A DNA stretch of 64,000 nt from Roseibium sp. MMSF_3544 (GCF_030732845.1 NZ_JASHKA010000005.1:269271-333270), one strand, 5' to 3'. Shown: positions 54,434 through 64,000, counted from the first letter of the stretch. Translations and numbers: made by a program. Notes: generated by a model from the letters alone, not told the origin.

Positions 54434-57400
54434 TTACTCGATTAGGTTTAATGTATACAACGACTCATTAACCGGGCATGCGAATGTTACGTTCATATCG
54501 AGCGCAGGGAAGTTCACTGTCGGTGCAAATATCGAAAGTGGCTATTCGCTCAGCTATGCGGTGTCCAAATTCGGGCCGGCAGACGGTAAGATAGTTGAAG
54601 AAAAGTCCTTTGAACACGGTCGTTCTGGTGTTTCGAGTACTGTTGATGTTACCCAAGCAGAATTCAATGCTGCACTTGGTTGGGCTCTTTCTCGTGTCGA
54701 TACGAACCATAACTATGGGCTGGTAACCGACGCATGCAACCACTTCGCACAAGAGGTTTACGAGCGAGCTGGGTTCAGCGGTGGTTTCGGAGAACTATTT
54801 AGCAACCGTGATTTATTGGTTGGAACAGTTCCAATTTGGAAAACAATTCCCGATGCACCACTTTTAGCGCAAGGTATAAAAAGAAACCCGTATGTTGATT
54901 CAATTACAAATATAATTTATTCGATTGATAGCATTGGAGAACTTATTGGGCAGATCAAAAATAAATGCTTTCCCGCGGGAACGGTAATACATTGCGAAGG
55001 GGAAAACAAACCTATTGAGAACATAAAAAACGGAACTAGTGTACTCTCATACTGCCCGCAATCCAAAAATGGTCGAAATCAACCTGTTTCGAAGTTGGTT
55101 TCCAATACATTTACGAACATTACTGAAGAGTGGCTTCGTCTTACCTGGTTTGAGAATGGCGAGCACAAAGAACTTCTAACGACGCCTGGTCATCAATTCT
55201 TAGATGCCCATGGTGGCTTCCGTAAAATTGAAAGCATTGTCGTCGGTGGGCAAGGGGTTGTCGTGCTCGCCGATGGATCTGAGGCTGAGGTCAAGTCAGA
55301 GAGCATTGTTTATTCTGCCGAAACTGCAGACATGTTCGAGCAAGCAGAGGGATACGTATATCCAGAGAACGGAAATACTGCGCTCAAACCGGTCTACAAG
55401 AAAGGCTGGAGAACATATAATTTCGAGGTTGAGGATTTTCATACCTATGTCGCCGGCGGTGTGCGGGTTCATAATGATTCCTGGAACGACGGTAAAGGTG
55501 TTGAATTCCACAAAGAAAGCTATTCAACAGGAAATGCTTATGCGGTAACTGATCTTGAGGGCATAGTTCCAATTGACGGTCGTGCGCTAGCCACATATCG
55601 ATTTAAACAGGATTCGTCCTACGATTCCACCGCCCAAGGTCGCGCTGAAGCCGCTGCATTTGGAGCTGCTGCTGCTGGTGGTACTAATCGTGAAGTAAGC
55701 GCTGCCGCTTGGAGCGAATACAAAGCAAAAAGTACTTATGGTTTAAGCGAAGTAGACGCGAAAGCGTGGACGTCTGCGTTTATGAGTGCCCGCGATTTTT
55801 CGCGTTTTGAAGCATCGATCAAACATGGCCGTGAGAAAGGCAGAGACTATGCAGCGGCTGCCTCCTCCGCTTCCAATCGTGACTCTGGTCGAGATGTTGA
55901 GGGTTCGAAGGTTGACACGTCTCGTTCTTGGGAGACGGGTGTCGGCAAGGGTGGTTTGGGCGACTACGACAATGACGGCGAGGTGAGTGCCCGGGAATTC
56001 AACCGAGCAGAAGCGGAAGGCAGATACGGAAATTCGTCTGGAAACAACGATAGCGACGGCGAGTCCGGTGGTGGTGGGGGCGGACAAGGTAAGCCTGTTC
56101 TTCTTGACCTTGATGGCGATGGTTTGGAGGTCACGGCGCTCGACCGCTCGTCGGTGTTTCTGGATACTGAGGGTGATGGGTTTCTGCGCCGCACGGCCTG
56201 GGCCGGTGAAGGTGACGGGATTTTGTATTTCGACCCTGACGGTCGCGATGAGATTACGGAAAAGCGTCAGTTTGTCTTTACGGAGTGGGATCCGACGGCG
56301 ACGAGTGATCTTGAGGCATTGGCCTCGGTCTTCGACAGCAACGGCGATGGTGTTCTGAGTTCGAGCGACACGGATTTTACCAAGTTCAAGCTGATGGTGA
56401 CCAATGCCGATGGTTCGACGGTGTCGAAGACGCTGGCGGAGCTTGGCATTACCGAACTCGATCTGACGGCCGATGCAACGCATATCGAGCTTTCCGATGG
56501 GTCCGTGATTACCGGTCAGACGACGTTCAAGCGTTCCGACGGGACCACCGGGACGGCCGGCGACATGTTGCTGGCAACGGAAGTGCAGGGTCACCGGGTT
56601 GAGCAGGTCGAGACGACGGACGGCAGCGGCAACCGGGTGTTGACTTCGACCGCTTATGCCGCCGACGGCAGCAAGGCCTACGAGATCCAATCGGTGACCA
56701 GCCCGGACGGGCTGAACATCACCAACCGTTATGACGACAATGGCGACGGGGTGACCGACCGGATCCAGACGATTGTCACGGTGGTCAATCCGGATGGCAG
56801 CCGCACGGAAACGGAAACCAATCTGAGCGGCAGCGAGGCGGCATCTGCGGTTCTGGAAACGCGGATCGTGACGACCACCAGTGCCGATGGCAAGGTTGAG
56901 ACCATCGAGCGGGATATGATGGGCGGCGGCTGGTATGACCAGCGCGAGGTCCGCACCGAGCATGCCGACGGCAGCCGCACGATTGAGATCAGCGACCTGG
57001 CGCAGGACGGGTCGGTGATCACCAGCCGCTCCGAAACCGTCTCGATTGACGGTCTCACCCGCATTGACGGGGCTGATCAAGATGGCGATGGCCTGGCCGA
57101 TACCACCGTCACCCATACGGTCACCATTCATGCCGATGACAGCCGCACGGAAACGGTCGCGACAACCAATCGGGACGGGTCGCAGCGATCCCATGTCCAG
57201 GAAGATGTCAGCGCGGACGGGCGCACAAAGACGATCCTGCGTGATCTTGACGGTGACGGCGATACCGATACACGCGAAGAGCTTGTCATCACTGTTGCAG
57301 CTGACGGTCAGACGACCTCTGTGCTCGATGTCAGGAACGGTGACGGCTCGCTCAGAAGTTCGTCAACGACGCTCCAGTCGGACGATGCCCTGACCAGGAC

Positions 57401-60400
57401 GACGCAGCTCGATCAGGATGGCGATGGCGATATCGATGTGAAGACCGTCGAGGCGACGGTGATCGACGTAGATGACAGCCGGGAGACCACGGTCACGGTG
57501 ACCAACACCGACGGTTCGGTACGCTCAATGACCCGTGAAACGCTCGGGGCGGACAAGGTCAGCTCTACAACCTGGGCGGATCTCAACCAAAACGGGAGTT
57601 TTGAGGCAACGGACCTGGTGTCTTCTGTTGTGATCGATGACACAACCAGTGATCGAATAGAGTTATCTTATGCACGCAATACGGATGGTTCTGTTAACGC
57701 CGTTACAACTTCAACGACAAGTGCCGACGGTCTGACGCAGACCATTACAACCGATGCGGACGGTGATAATGACACGGATCTGACTGTATCGGATGTCACG
57801 GTTCTGAACGGTGATGGCACGTCCACGCGCACGGTCACGACACGCAATCAGGACGCTTCACTTCGGACGAAAAGCGAGATTATCACCAGTGCGGACGGGT
57901 TGACTGTGACGACCCGGACGGATGTCGATGGGGATGGTCAGTTCGAGGAAAAATCCGTCGACAGCAGGGTTCTGGAGAGCGATGGGGGGACCACCCGCAC
58001 GACTTCGAGCTTTGCCGGCGACGAGACGACCTTGCTGGCACAAACGGTGGTGCATGACAGCGCCGACCGGCGCGTCACCACCATCACGACCGACCGGGAC
58101 GGCGATGGAAACACCGACAACCTGACTGTGCGCAGCGAAGGGTCGGATGGAGCGGTGACGCTCACTGAAACGGTTACTGCCAATGACGGCACGGTGCTTG
58201 GACGAACGGTTACCAGCACCAGCGCAAACGGTCTTGTCAGCGAAACGGCAGTGGACGTTGACGGTGATCTTGCTGCCGACGTGACGCGCAAAAGCCAGAC
58301 AGTCTTGAACGCCGATGGCAGTCAGACAACGACCCAGCAAAGCGAAAACGCGGATCTGACGCTTCGAAGTGCGTCTTCTGTGACAGTCAGCGACGATGGT
58401 CTTGTGACCGTGACCGGCACCGACCGGGATGGCGACGGCACCGAGGAGCGGGTTGTGACCAGCACAAGCGTGCTGGAGAACAACGGCGGCACGACGACGA
58501 CGGTGGAAAGCCGGTCAGCGAACAACAGCCTCTTGAGCCTGACCCGGACAGAGGTCAGCGACGACGGTCTGGTCACGGTCAACCGCTCCGATGCGGATGG
58601 TGACGGCAGCTACGATCTCGTTGAGACCATCACGACCACCCTCAATGCGGACGGATCGACGGAAACCGTTAACGAACTGCGGGACGGGGCAGGTGTCCTG
58701 CGCAGCAAGTCGACACAGACCGTATCGGACAATGCCAGGTCTGTTCTTACCGAGGAGGATGTCGACGGCGACGGGCTCACAGACTTCAGGACGACGCAGA
58801 CGATTGCCGACACCGGCATCGCCGAAGCATTGACGCAACATCTGGCGTCAGACGGCAGCCTTCAGAACCAGACAAGGTCCGTTACCAGCGCCAATGGCCT
58901 GGTCGCCAAGTCAGAAACGGACGCGAATGGCGACGGCACCTTTGAAACAGTGACAACGGCGACGCGTGTCTTGAACGCGGACGGGTCCGAGACCGTTACG
59001 ACTGAACTGAAAGGTGTAGATGGGACGCTATGGAGCAGCAGCACCGCAACAACAGGTGACGACGGGCTGTCGAGCGGTCTTGTCGACGACATGGACGGAG
59101 ACGGCAGCGCTGATCGGACAACAGCACGCCAGACGGTGATTGCAGCCGACGGGACGGTTACCAGCACGACGGATGTGACTGCGCGCAGCGGTGCGCTTGT
59201 TGAAAAAACCGTTGAGACTGCAAGCGGCGACGGCCGCACGACCTCGCTTCATATCGACCGCGATGGAGACGGCCAGAACGATGAAGAGATGGTGATCACC
59301 GTCGGCAACGACGGGACGACCACGACAACGTCCTCCTACTTTGCCGCAAGCGGAGCGTTGCTGGCCGGAATGGTCTCTGCCGAAAGCGGCACCGGGCTCA
59401 GCAGGACCGTAAGCTATGATCTTGATGGTGACGGCGCCGATGATCGGACACTTGCCGATACCACGGTACTTGGTTCAAACGGCAGTCGAACCCGGACGAT
59501 CGAACACAGGGACGGCCAGGGTGGCCTTTTGGCGAAAGAGCAGGTCATCACCTCCGATGATGGTCTTGCCACGACCGTTTCCCTGGATCTTGACGGCGAT
59601 GGCACATTTGAAACGGCAACGGCCCTTACCACGGTATTTGCCGGCGATGGCTCCACGCTGGAAAACTGGGAAACGCGTGACACTGGCGGAACGCTGACCG
59701 CGTCGCAGGCCCGGACCAGCAGTGGCGACGGGCTTTTGGTCACCCAGTCGACAGACTTTGATGCGGATGGCAGTGCCGACCGGATCACGAGCCTGCAGTT
59801 GGGCGCTTCCGGTGGCAGCACGGAAACCGAAAGCTTCCATGGAGCTGGGGGCACATTGCTGCGCAGCTCCACAACGAGTGTCAGTGCCGACGGGCGCACG
59901 ACGACGTCAACGCTCGATCGGGACGGTGACGGGTCCGATGACCTGGAGATGGTCACGCAGGTTGACCTCAGCCGCACGGAGACAACCACCTACACCGACC
60001 GGGCAGGTGACGGCAGCGCGGACGCGGTGATTACCAAGACGACATCCGGCAACGGCATGGTGCAAAGCTATGCCTTCGACATTGACGGTGACGGATCTGC
60101 AGATATCACCCGCGTCACGACAGTCTCTTTTGATGCGGCCGGCAATGAGATCAGCGTCTTTGAGGAGCGCAATGCGGACGGTGAGCTGGAGTTTTCCAGC
60201 ACGACAACGACATCGGCCAACGGCTTGACCTCAAAGACCGTTGTTGATTCCGATGGCGACGGCGAAACCGACAATACGGAATACACGGTCACGACACTGA
60301 ATGCCGATGGTTCGACCACGACCGGAAGCAAGGACTGGTTCGCCAACGGCGTGACCCGTTCGAGCTTTGAAGAAACGGTGAGCGCGGATGGCAGAACCGT

Positions 60401-63400
60401 CACCCGCTCCTATGATTTTGATGGCGATGGCGCCGTCGACAAGACGATGGTGTCGGAAACCGGGGCCGATGGCAGTCTGACGGTCACCGAAACGGCGATT
60501 GGTGACGTCGATGCTGAGACCAGAAGTTCTGTCACCACAACGTCTTCCGACGGCCTTGTGACGACGATCTTAAGAGACGGTGTGGAGCAGACCATCACCC
60601 GGTCTCCGACGGAAAACGGCAGCTATAGCTGGGACAACGGTGTTACAGCGTCGGAAACGCAGACTCACATTCTTGTATCGCACACGGTTGATGGCCTGGG
60701 GCTTGAGACCTGGGAAGTGCGCGAGACGGTCAACGGGGTCTCCACGGTCTTCACCCAGACATTCGACGATGCGGCAAAGGCGCGTTTGCTCGCGGAAGCA
60801 GCCCGAATTTATGACAGCGTGTTCGACCGGGACATGGATCTCTCGGAAATCGAGGTTCTGGTTCGCTTTGCCTTAAGCGGTCAGCTGGACAGGGCGGCGC
60901 TCGCGGATGCGCTGCTAAACTCCGATGAGTATGAAGCGCGCTACGGAATATTGAGTGATACCGGCTTCATTGCGCGGCTCTATCACAATACGCTCGGGCG
61001 CGAACCGTCCCTGGACGAGCTGGAAGATCACCTTGCAGACCTCACGGCCGGGACGAAGACGCGCGCGCAGATTGCGGCGGAACTGGCTGAAAGCGCCGAA
61101 CATCTGGTGGTTGGCAACGGTCATACCGAGACGAACAATCACGATGTCTTCCTGATGGATGTGAAAGAGGAAGACAAGCTTCAGCTTTCCTTTGATCAAA
61201 GCCTCGCCGAACTTGAAACGAACGATGCGTCCATTCTGATCGGAAGCTCCGCCGGCGAAACGCTCGACGGCACCGGATACGGGGCAGTTTACGGACAAAG
61301 CGGCGACGACACGCTGAACGGCGCTGTTGAAGCATCGTCGCTTGTGGGCGGTGACGGCGACGACACGCTGAAGGGCAACACCGGTGACGACAACCTGTCC
61401 GGCGGCTCCGGCAACGATCGCCTCGAAGGTGGCGACGGCGAAGATACCTACTACTACGAACGCGGCGACGGCGACGACGTCATTCTGGATACCGGAAGCG
61501 GCGACAACGGTGACACGCTCTTGTTCGGTAAAGGCATCTCCGCCGAGGACCTCAACATCGGCTATTCGGGCGACGATCTCCTGATCACCTTCTTCGAACA
61601 GAGCGAAGAGGACAAGTACACCGCAAATGCGGTTGGCTTGCCGCCACTGACCGGCTCCATTCGCATCGAAAACTGGGCAACGTCGTTGGACGGCAGGATC
61701 GAAATGCTGTCCTTTGCCGACGGAACGTCGATCGATCTGGCGAAAAAGTCCTTCATCATGGCTTCGCCAAAGAACCTGCCCGAGACGCTCCAGCAAGACT
61801 CGATCGTCACCCTCGTCGACCTCAACAATGACGGCAACCTCGACAAGATCGAGTCCACCGACGACGGCTCGATCTGGACACGTCTGGGCGATGGCCAGGG
61901 CGGGTTCAGCGCAGCTCAGGCCCAGGGGCGTGATCTGGCGACGAACGTCCTGGAAAAGACGGGTGGGGGTAACACTTCGAGCGATCGTTGGGCCTATTCG
62001 GCAGAAAGCTTTACCGGTGCTGGAATCCTGACGACGACGGTTGTTCAAACGGACAAAATAGTAACGGCAGGCCTTTCATCTGGTAACCGAGAAGCCAACT
62101 GGTCATCGATTGACTATGCAATACACGAATATGCCGGCACGCTTCGAGTTTTTGAAAGCGGCACGGACAGGGGGTCGTTCGGGAATTACGCGGTAGGCGA
62201 CGAGCTCTCGATCGAACGTTTGAGTGACGGCACGGTCCGGTATTTGAAGAATGGGGAAGTATTCTACACAAGTGGGATTACTTCTGATCCTTCGATAGCA
62301 TTACGGGCCGATGCGACCTTCCATCACCTTGGTGGGCGTCTCGGGGATACGTCGCTCCAAGCAGGCAGCGCACCGGCTGCGCTCGTAACCTGGGAACCCG
62401 ATCAGGACGTTTCTCTTGTCAGCGCCAACATTACGGTATCAACGAGCTACGAAGACCTGAACGACGACGACATCGTTGATGCTATATTGGCGTCTGATGA
62501 CGGGTCTATCTGGACACGTCTGGGCGACGGTCAGGGCGGGTTCGGGGCAGCTCAGGTCCAGGGACGTGATCTGGCGACGAATGCGATCCAGAAGGTTGGT
62601 GGGACGCATGGCCAGTGGGACCGGGGGGCTTACTCGGAAGAAGGATTGGTCGGCGCTGGGGCACTGACAACAACAGTTGCGCTCACCAACAGATCGGCCA
62701 TGTTGGGTCTCTCAGCAGACCCGGGCGATTCAGGATATCATTCGATCGATTACACGCTTTTGCAGAACGCAGATGGTACATTGCGTGTCTATGAAAGCGG
62801 TGTGCATAAGGGCACGTTCGGTAACTATCATATTGGTGATGAACTGGGTATCGAACGTCTTGCCGATGGGACAGTTCAGTACCTAAAGAACGGTTTAGTA
62901 TTCTATACAAGTAGCCTCGTGTCGGATATTGCCACGACGCTCTATGCGGACGCGAGCCTTCACTATCATAGCAGTCGCTTGGGCGACACTTATCTACGGT
63001 CTGGTAGTGGCGAAGATGAATTGATTACTTGGGTTGCTGACCCTGATCTTTCGATTGCCACATCAGTCGGCACAGTTTCAGTCTCCTACGAAGACCTGAA
63101 CGACGACGACATCGTTGACGCTATATTGGCGTCTGATGACGGGTCTATCTGGACACGTCTGGGTGATGGTCAGGGTGGTTTCGGGACAGCTCAGGTCCAG
63201 GGCCGTGACCTTGCGACGAATGCGATCCAGAAGGTTGGTGGGACGCATGGCCAGTGGGACCGGGGGGCTTACTCGGAAGAAGGATTGGTCGGCGCTGGGG
63301 CACTGACAACAACAGTTGCGCTCACCAACAGATCGGCCATGTTGGGTCTCTCAGCAGACCCGGGCGATTCAGGATATCATTCGATCGATTACACGCTTTT

Positions 63401-64000
63401 GCAGAATGCAGATGGTACATTGCGTGTCTATGAAAGCGGTGTGCATAAGGGCACGTTCGGTAACTATCATATTGGTGATGAACTGGGTATCGAACGTCTT
63501 GCCGATGGGACAGTTCAGTACCTAAAGAACGGTTTAGTATTCTATACAAGTAGCCTCGTGTCGGATATTGCCACGACGCTCTATGCGGACGCGAGCCTTC
63601 ACTATCATAGCAGTCGCTTGGGCGACACTTATCTACGGTCTGGTAGTGGCGAAGATGAATTGATTACTTGGGTTGCTGACCCTGATCTTTCGATTGCCAC
63701 ATCAGTCGGCACAGTTTCAGTCTCCTACGAAGACCTGAACGACGACGACATCGTTGACGCTGTATTGACGTCTGATGATGGGTCGATCTGGACACGTCTG
63801 GGTGATGGTCAGGGTGGGTTCGGTGCGGCTGTGGCCCAAGGCCGCGACCTTGCGACGATCGTGCTTGAGAAGACTGGTGGGAGCAACACCTCGAGTGATC
63901 GTTGGGCATATTCCCAAGAGAGCTTTACCGGTGCCGGCGTTCTGACCACAACGGTAATTCAGTCGAATAAACAGGTTACGTTCGGACTGTCTTCTGGAGA
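54426..64000 (+). CDS. Giant Hint-containing RTX-type repeat protein, 5' part (open at window end)
   Basis: Starts at ATG 54426 after AGGAGG; frame 3 stays open for over 3190 codons to the last base, checked by translation at many points. Domains: (1) residues 1-150, permuted-papain-like, with H18 in TGHANV and C104 in YGLVTDACNHFAQEVYERAG, resembling PPPDE/LRAT-type NC-HF motifs; (2) Hint domain 181-350, C181 in KCFPAGTVI, TTPGHQF with H256, and the end YNFEVEDFHTYVAGGVRVHND; (3) 351-550 helical and glycine linker; (4) RTX-associated block LLDLDGDGLEVTALD near 560; (5) about 22 Asp/Gly repeats of 56 residues to about 2000; (6) DUF4214-like region 2124-2240; (7) RTX nonapeptides GGDGDDTLKGNTGDDNLSGG near 2310; (8) FG-GAP plus lectin-like repeats of 213 residues from 2460. 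No N-terminal signal peptide, consistent with type I secretion. Confidence 0.92.
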   Translation, partial: MSDYSIRFNVYNDSLTGHANVTFISSAGKFTVGANIESGYSLSYAVSKFGPADGKIVEEKSFEHGRSGVSSTVDVTQAEFNAALGWALSRVDTNHNYGLVTDACNHFAQEVYERAGFSGGFGELFSNRDLLVGTVPIWKTIPDAPLLAQGIKRNPYVDSITNIIYSIDSIGELIGQIKNKCFPAGTVIHCEGENKPIENIKNGTSVLSYCPQSKNGRNQPVSKLVSNTFTNITEEWLRLTWFENGEHKELLTTPGHQFLDAHGGFRKIESIVVGGQGVVVLADGSEAEVKSESIVYSAETADMFEQAEGYVYPENGNTALKPVYKKGWRTYNFEVEDFHTYVAGGVRVHNDSWNDGKGVEFHKESYSTGNAYAVTDLEGIVPIDGRALATYRFKQDSSYDSTAQGRAEAAAFGAAAAGGTNREVSAAAWSEYKAKSTYGLSEVDAKAWTSAFMSARDFSRFEASIKHGREKGRDYAAAASSASNRDSGRDVEGSKVDTSRSWETGVGKGGLGDYDNDGEVSAREFNRAEAEGRYGNSSGNNDSDGESGGGGGGQGKPVLLDLDGDGLEVTALDRSSVFLDTEGDGFLRRTAWAGEGDGILYFDPDGRDEITEKRQFVFTEWDPTATSDLEALASVFDSNGDGVLSSSDTDFTKFKLMVTNADGSTVSKTLAELGITELDLTADATHIELSDGSVITGQTTFKRSDGTTGTAGDMLLATEVQGHRVEQVETTDGSGNRVLTSTAYAADGSKAYEIQSVTSPDGLNITNRYDDNGDGVTDRIQTIVTVVNPDGSRTETETNLSGSEAASAVLETRIVTTTSADGKVETIERDMMGGGWYDQREVRTEHADGSRTIEISDLAQDGSVITSRSETVSIDGLTRIDGADQDGDGLADTTVTHTVTIHADDSRTETVATTNRDGSQRSHVQEDVSADGRTKTILRDLDGDGDTDTREELVITVAADGQTTSVLDVRNGDGSLRSSSTTLQSDDALTRTTQLDQDGDGDIDVKTVEATVIDVDDSRETTVTVTNTDGSVRSMTRETLGADKVSSTTWADLNQNGSFEATDLVSSVVIDDTTSDRIELSYARNTDGSVNAVTTSTTSADGLTQTITTDADGDNDTDLTVSDVTVLNGDGTSTRTVTTRNQDASLRTKSEIITSADGLTVTTRTDVDGDGQFEEKSVDSRVLESDGGTTRTTSSFAGDETTLLAQTVVHDSADRRVTTITTDRDGDGNTDNLTVRSEGSDGAVTLTETVTANDGTVLGRTVTSTSANGLVSETAVDVDGDLAADVTRKSQTVLNADGSQTTTQQSENADLTLRSASSVTVSDDGLVTVTGTDRDGDGTEERVVTSTSVLENNGGTTTTVESRSANNSLLSLTRTEVSDDGLVTVNRSDADGDGSYDLVETITTTLNADGSTETVNELRDGAGVLRSKSTQTVSDNARSVLTEEDVDGDGLTDFRTTQTIADTGIAEALTQHLASDGSLQNQTRSVTSANGLVAKSETDANGDGTFETVTTATRVLNADGSETVTTELKGVDGTLWSSSTATTGDDGLSSGLVDDMDGDGSADRTTARQTVIAADGTVTSTTDVTARSGALVEKTVETASGDGRTTSLHIDRDGDGQNDEEMVITVGNDGTTTTTSSYFAASGALLAGMVSAESGTGLSRTVSYDLDGDGADDRTLADTTVLGSNGSRTRTIEHRDGQGGLLAKEQVITSDDGLATTVSLDLDGDGTFETATALTTVFAGDGSTLENWETRDTGGTLTASQARTSSGDGLLVTQSTDFDADGSADRITSLQLGASGGSTETESFHGAGGTLLRSSTTSVSADGRTTTSTLDRDGDGSDDLEMVTQVDLSRTETTTYTDRAGDGSADAVITKTTSGNGMVQSYAFDIDGDGSADITRVTTVSFDAAGNEISVFEERNADGELEFSSTTTTSANGLTSKTVVDSDGDGETDNTEYTVTTLNADGSTTTGSKDWFANGVTRSSFEETVSADGRTVTRSYDFDGDGAVDKTMVSETGADGSLTVTETAIGDVDAETRSSVTTTSSDGLVTTILRDGVEQTITRSPTENGSYSWDNGVTASETQTHILVSHTVDGLGLETWEVRETVNGVSTVFTQTFDDAAKARLLAEAARIYDSVFDRDMDLSEIEVLVRFALSGQLDRAALADALLNSDEYEARYGILSDTGFIARLYHNTLGREPSLDELEDHLADLTAGTKTRAQIAAELAESAEHLVVGNGHTETNNHDVFLMDVKEEDKLQLSFDQSLAELETNDASILIGSSAGETLDGTGYGAVYGQSGDDTLNGAVEASSLVGGDGDDTLKGNTGDDNLSGGSGNDRLEGGDGEDTYYYERGDGDDVILDTGSGDNGDTLLFGKGISAEDLNIGYSGDDLLITFFEQSEEDKYTANAVGLPPLTGSIRIENWATSLDGRIEMLSFADGTSIDLAKKSFIMASPKNLPETLQQDSIVTLVDLNNDGNLDKIESTDDGSIWTRLGDGQGGFSAAQAQGRDLATNVLEKTGGGNTSSDRWAYSAESFTGAGILTTTVVQTDKIVTAGLSSGNREANWSSIDYAIHEYAGTLRVFESGTDRGSFGNYAVGDELSIERLSDGTVRYLKNGEVFYTSGITSDPSIALRADATFHHLGGRLGDTSLQAGSAPAALVTWEPDQDVSLVSANITVSTSYEDLNDDDIVDAILASDDGSIWTRLGDGQGGFGAAQVQGRDLATNAIQKVGGTHGQWDRGAYSEEGLVGAGALTTTVALTNRSAMLGLSADPGDSGYHSIDYTLLQNADGTLRVYESGVHKGTFGNYHIGDELGIERLADGTVQYLKNGLVFYTSSLVSDIATTLYADASLHYHSSRLGDTYLRSGSGEDELITWVADPDLSIATSVGTVSVSYEDLNDDDIVDAILASDDGSIWTRLGDGQGGFGTAQVQGRDLATNAIQKVGGTHGQWDRGAYSEEGLVGAGALTTTVALTNRSAMLGLSADPGDSGYHSIDYTLLQNADGTLRVYESGVHKGTFGNYHIGDELGIERLADGTVQYLKNGLVFYTSSLVSDIATTLYADASLHYHSSRLGDTYLRSGSGEDELITWVADPDLSIATSVGTVSVSYEDLNDDDIVDAVLTSDDGSIWTRLGDGQGGFGAAVAQGRDLATIVLEKTGGSNTSSDRWAYSQESFTGAGVLTTTVIQSNKQVTFGLSSG
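56720..60450 (+). repeat. About 22 tandem 56-residue Asp/Gly repeats (within the giant gene)
   Basis: A D-x-D-G-D-G core recurs every 165-170 bases, for instance at 57085, 57250, 57415, 57760, 57925, 58095, 58430, 58595, 58760, 59090, 59260, 59425, 59590, 59925, 60085, 60250 and 60420. Between cores lies a pattern like TVLNADGSxTxT and SADGLTxT. The cores resemble calcium-binding EF-hand/dockerin or VCBS loops. DNA identity between units is moderate, so the array is old. Confidence 0.9.
62441..63765 (+). repeat. 639-base near-identical tandem duplication (within the giant gene)
   Basis: The segment 62446-63084 is followed by a second copy 63085-63723 with exactly 639-base (213-residue) spacing. 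From about 62581 onwards I find only one mismatch between the copies (aacgca / aatgca near 62766 and 63405), whereas the first 80 bases differ at several sites. Units to the left (61800-62440) and right (from 63724) are related but diverged. This suggests recent duplication or gene conversion. Confidence 0.9.

Noticed and set aside
55743..57194. 483-codon minus-strand open frame opposite the giant gene
   Set aside because: Lies entirely antisense to the in-frame giant protein; its repetitive sequence is a reflection of the DG-rich repeats.
56720..60450. CRISPR-like regular spacing
   Set aside because: The 165-170 base period is protein-coding in one frame with diverged units and no identical short repeats with unique spacers.
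62476..63525. Series of 63- and 69-codon plus-strand frames repeated at 639-base distance
   Set aside because: They are alternate-frame shadows inside the near-identical repeats of the giant gene.

Overview
The window reads as chromosome of a GC-rich alphaproteobacterium, probably a marine Hyphomicrobiales/Stappiaceae (Roseibium/Labrenzia-like) organism. This placement is an inference from gene content: bacterial phosphatidylcholine synthase, IalB-type secreted protein, malyl-CoA lyase, UbiH-type hydroxylase, TRAP transporters and XdhABC with a BMP-type ABC importer. No 16S rRNA or tRNA gene was found to confirm it.

Layout. 1-8485: 3' end of kdsA, eno with a clear terminator, a tandem-HxlR-like regulator divergent from a VOC protein with an inverted-repeat operator between them, a DsbA-family oxidoreductase, a degenerate receiver/GGDEF-like protein, and a YejA-like peptide-binding protein paired with an acyl-CoA-synthetase-like protein that lacks its key catalytic motifs. 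8752-18888: housekeeping and accessory genes (IalB, HspQ-like, malyl-CoA lyase-like, LpxL-like acyltransferase, AEC permease, UbiH, DUF2182, Pcs, quinone oxidoreductase, LysR regulator). 18990-28919: a purine operon, uraH-xdhA-xdhB-xdhC followed by an ATPase, two permeases and a BMP-type binding protein; import and oxidation of purines look coupled. 29083-31684: a patatin-like lipase and a membrane alpha/beta hydrolase.

32016-37016 (minus strand) is one of the two most interesting regions: a guanidine assimilation operon. A sigma-54-type promoter is followed immediately by a complete guanidine-I (ykkC) riboswitch, then a binding protein, permease and ATPase of the NrtA/SsuA/urea-carboxylase-region type, a GdmH-like nickel guanidine hydrolase (it would be called agmatinase by simple homology), a protein with an extremely His-rich N-terminus, and a small membrane protein. 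The last two genes stand where HypA/HypB-type nickel-loading proteins are found in other GdmH loci, so they are candidates for a different nickel-delivery module.

37163-47853: a LuxR-type regulator, a small hypothetical gene, and an eight-gene operon (SSADH-like dehydrogenase, NIPSNAP, cupin, ThDP enzyme, SDR, TRAP DctP/Q/M) with a divergent AraC regulator. The substrate is unknown.

48164-53000 is a mobile and degraded segment: P4-type integrase, an unknown partner gene, an AlpA-like small HTH protein, about 2 kb of gene-poor DNA with a long hairpin, and an IS3-family remnant. 53063-64000 (to the window end) is a tightly packed plus-strand cluster: a GNAT-like acetyltransferase, an unknown 158-aa protein, a TTG-start single-membrane-span protein, and a giant open reading frame that begins at 54426 and is still open at the last base (more than 3190 codons). 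The giant protein has a permuted-papain-like N-terminus, a Hint autoprocessing domain, about 22 Asp-Gly calcium-type repeats, a DUF4214-like region, RTX nonapeptides, and about 213-residue repeats, two of which are almost identical at DNA level.
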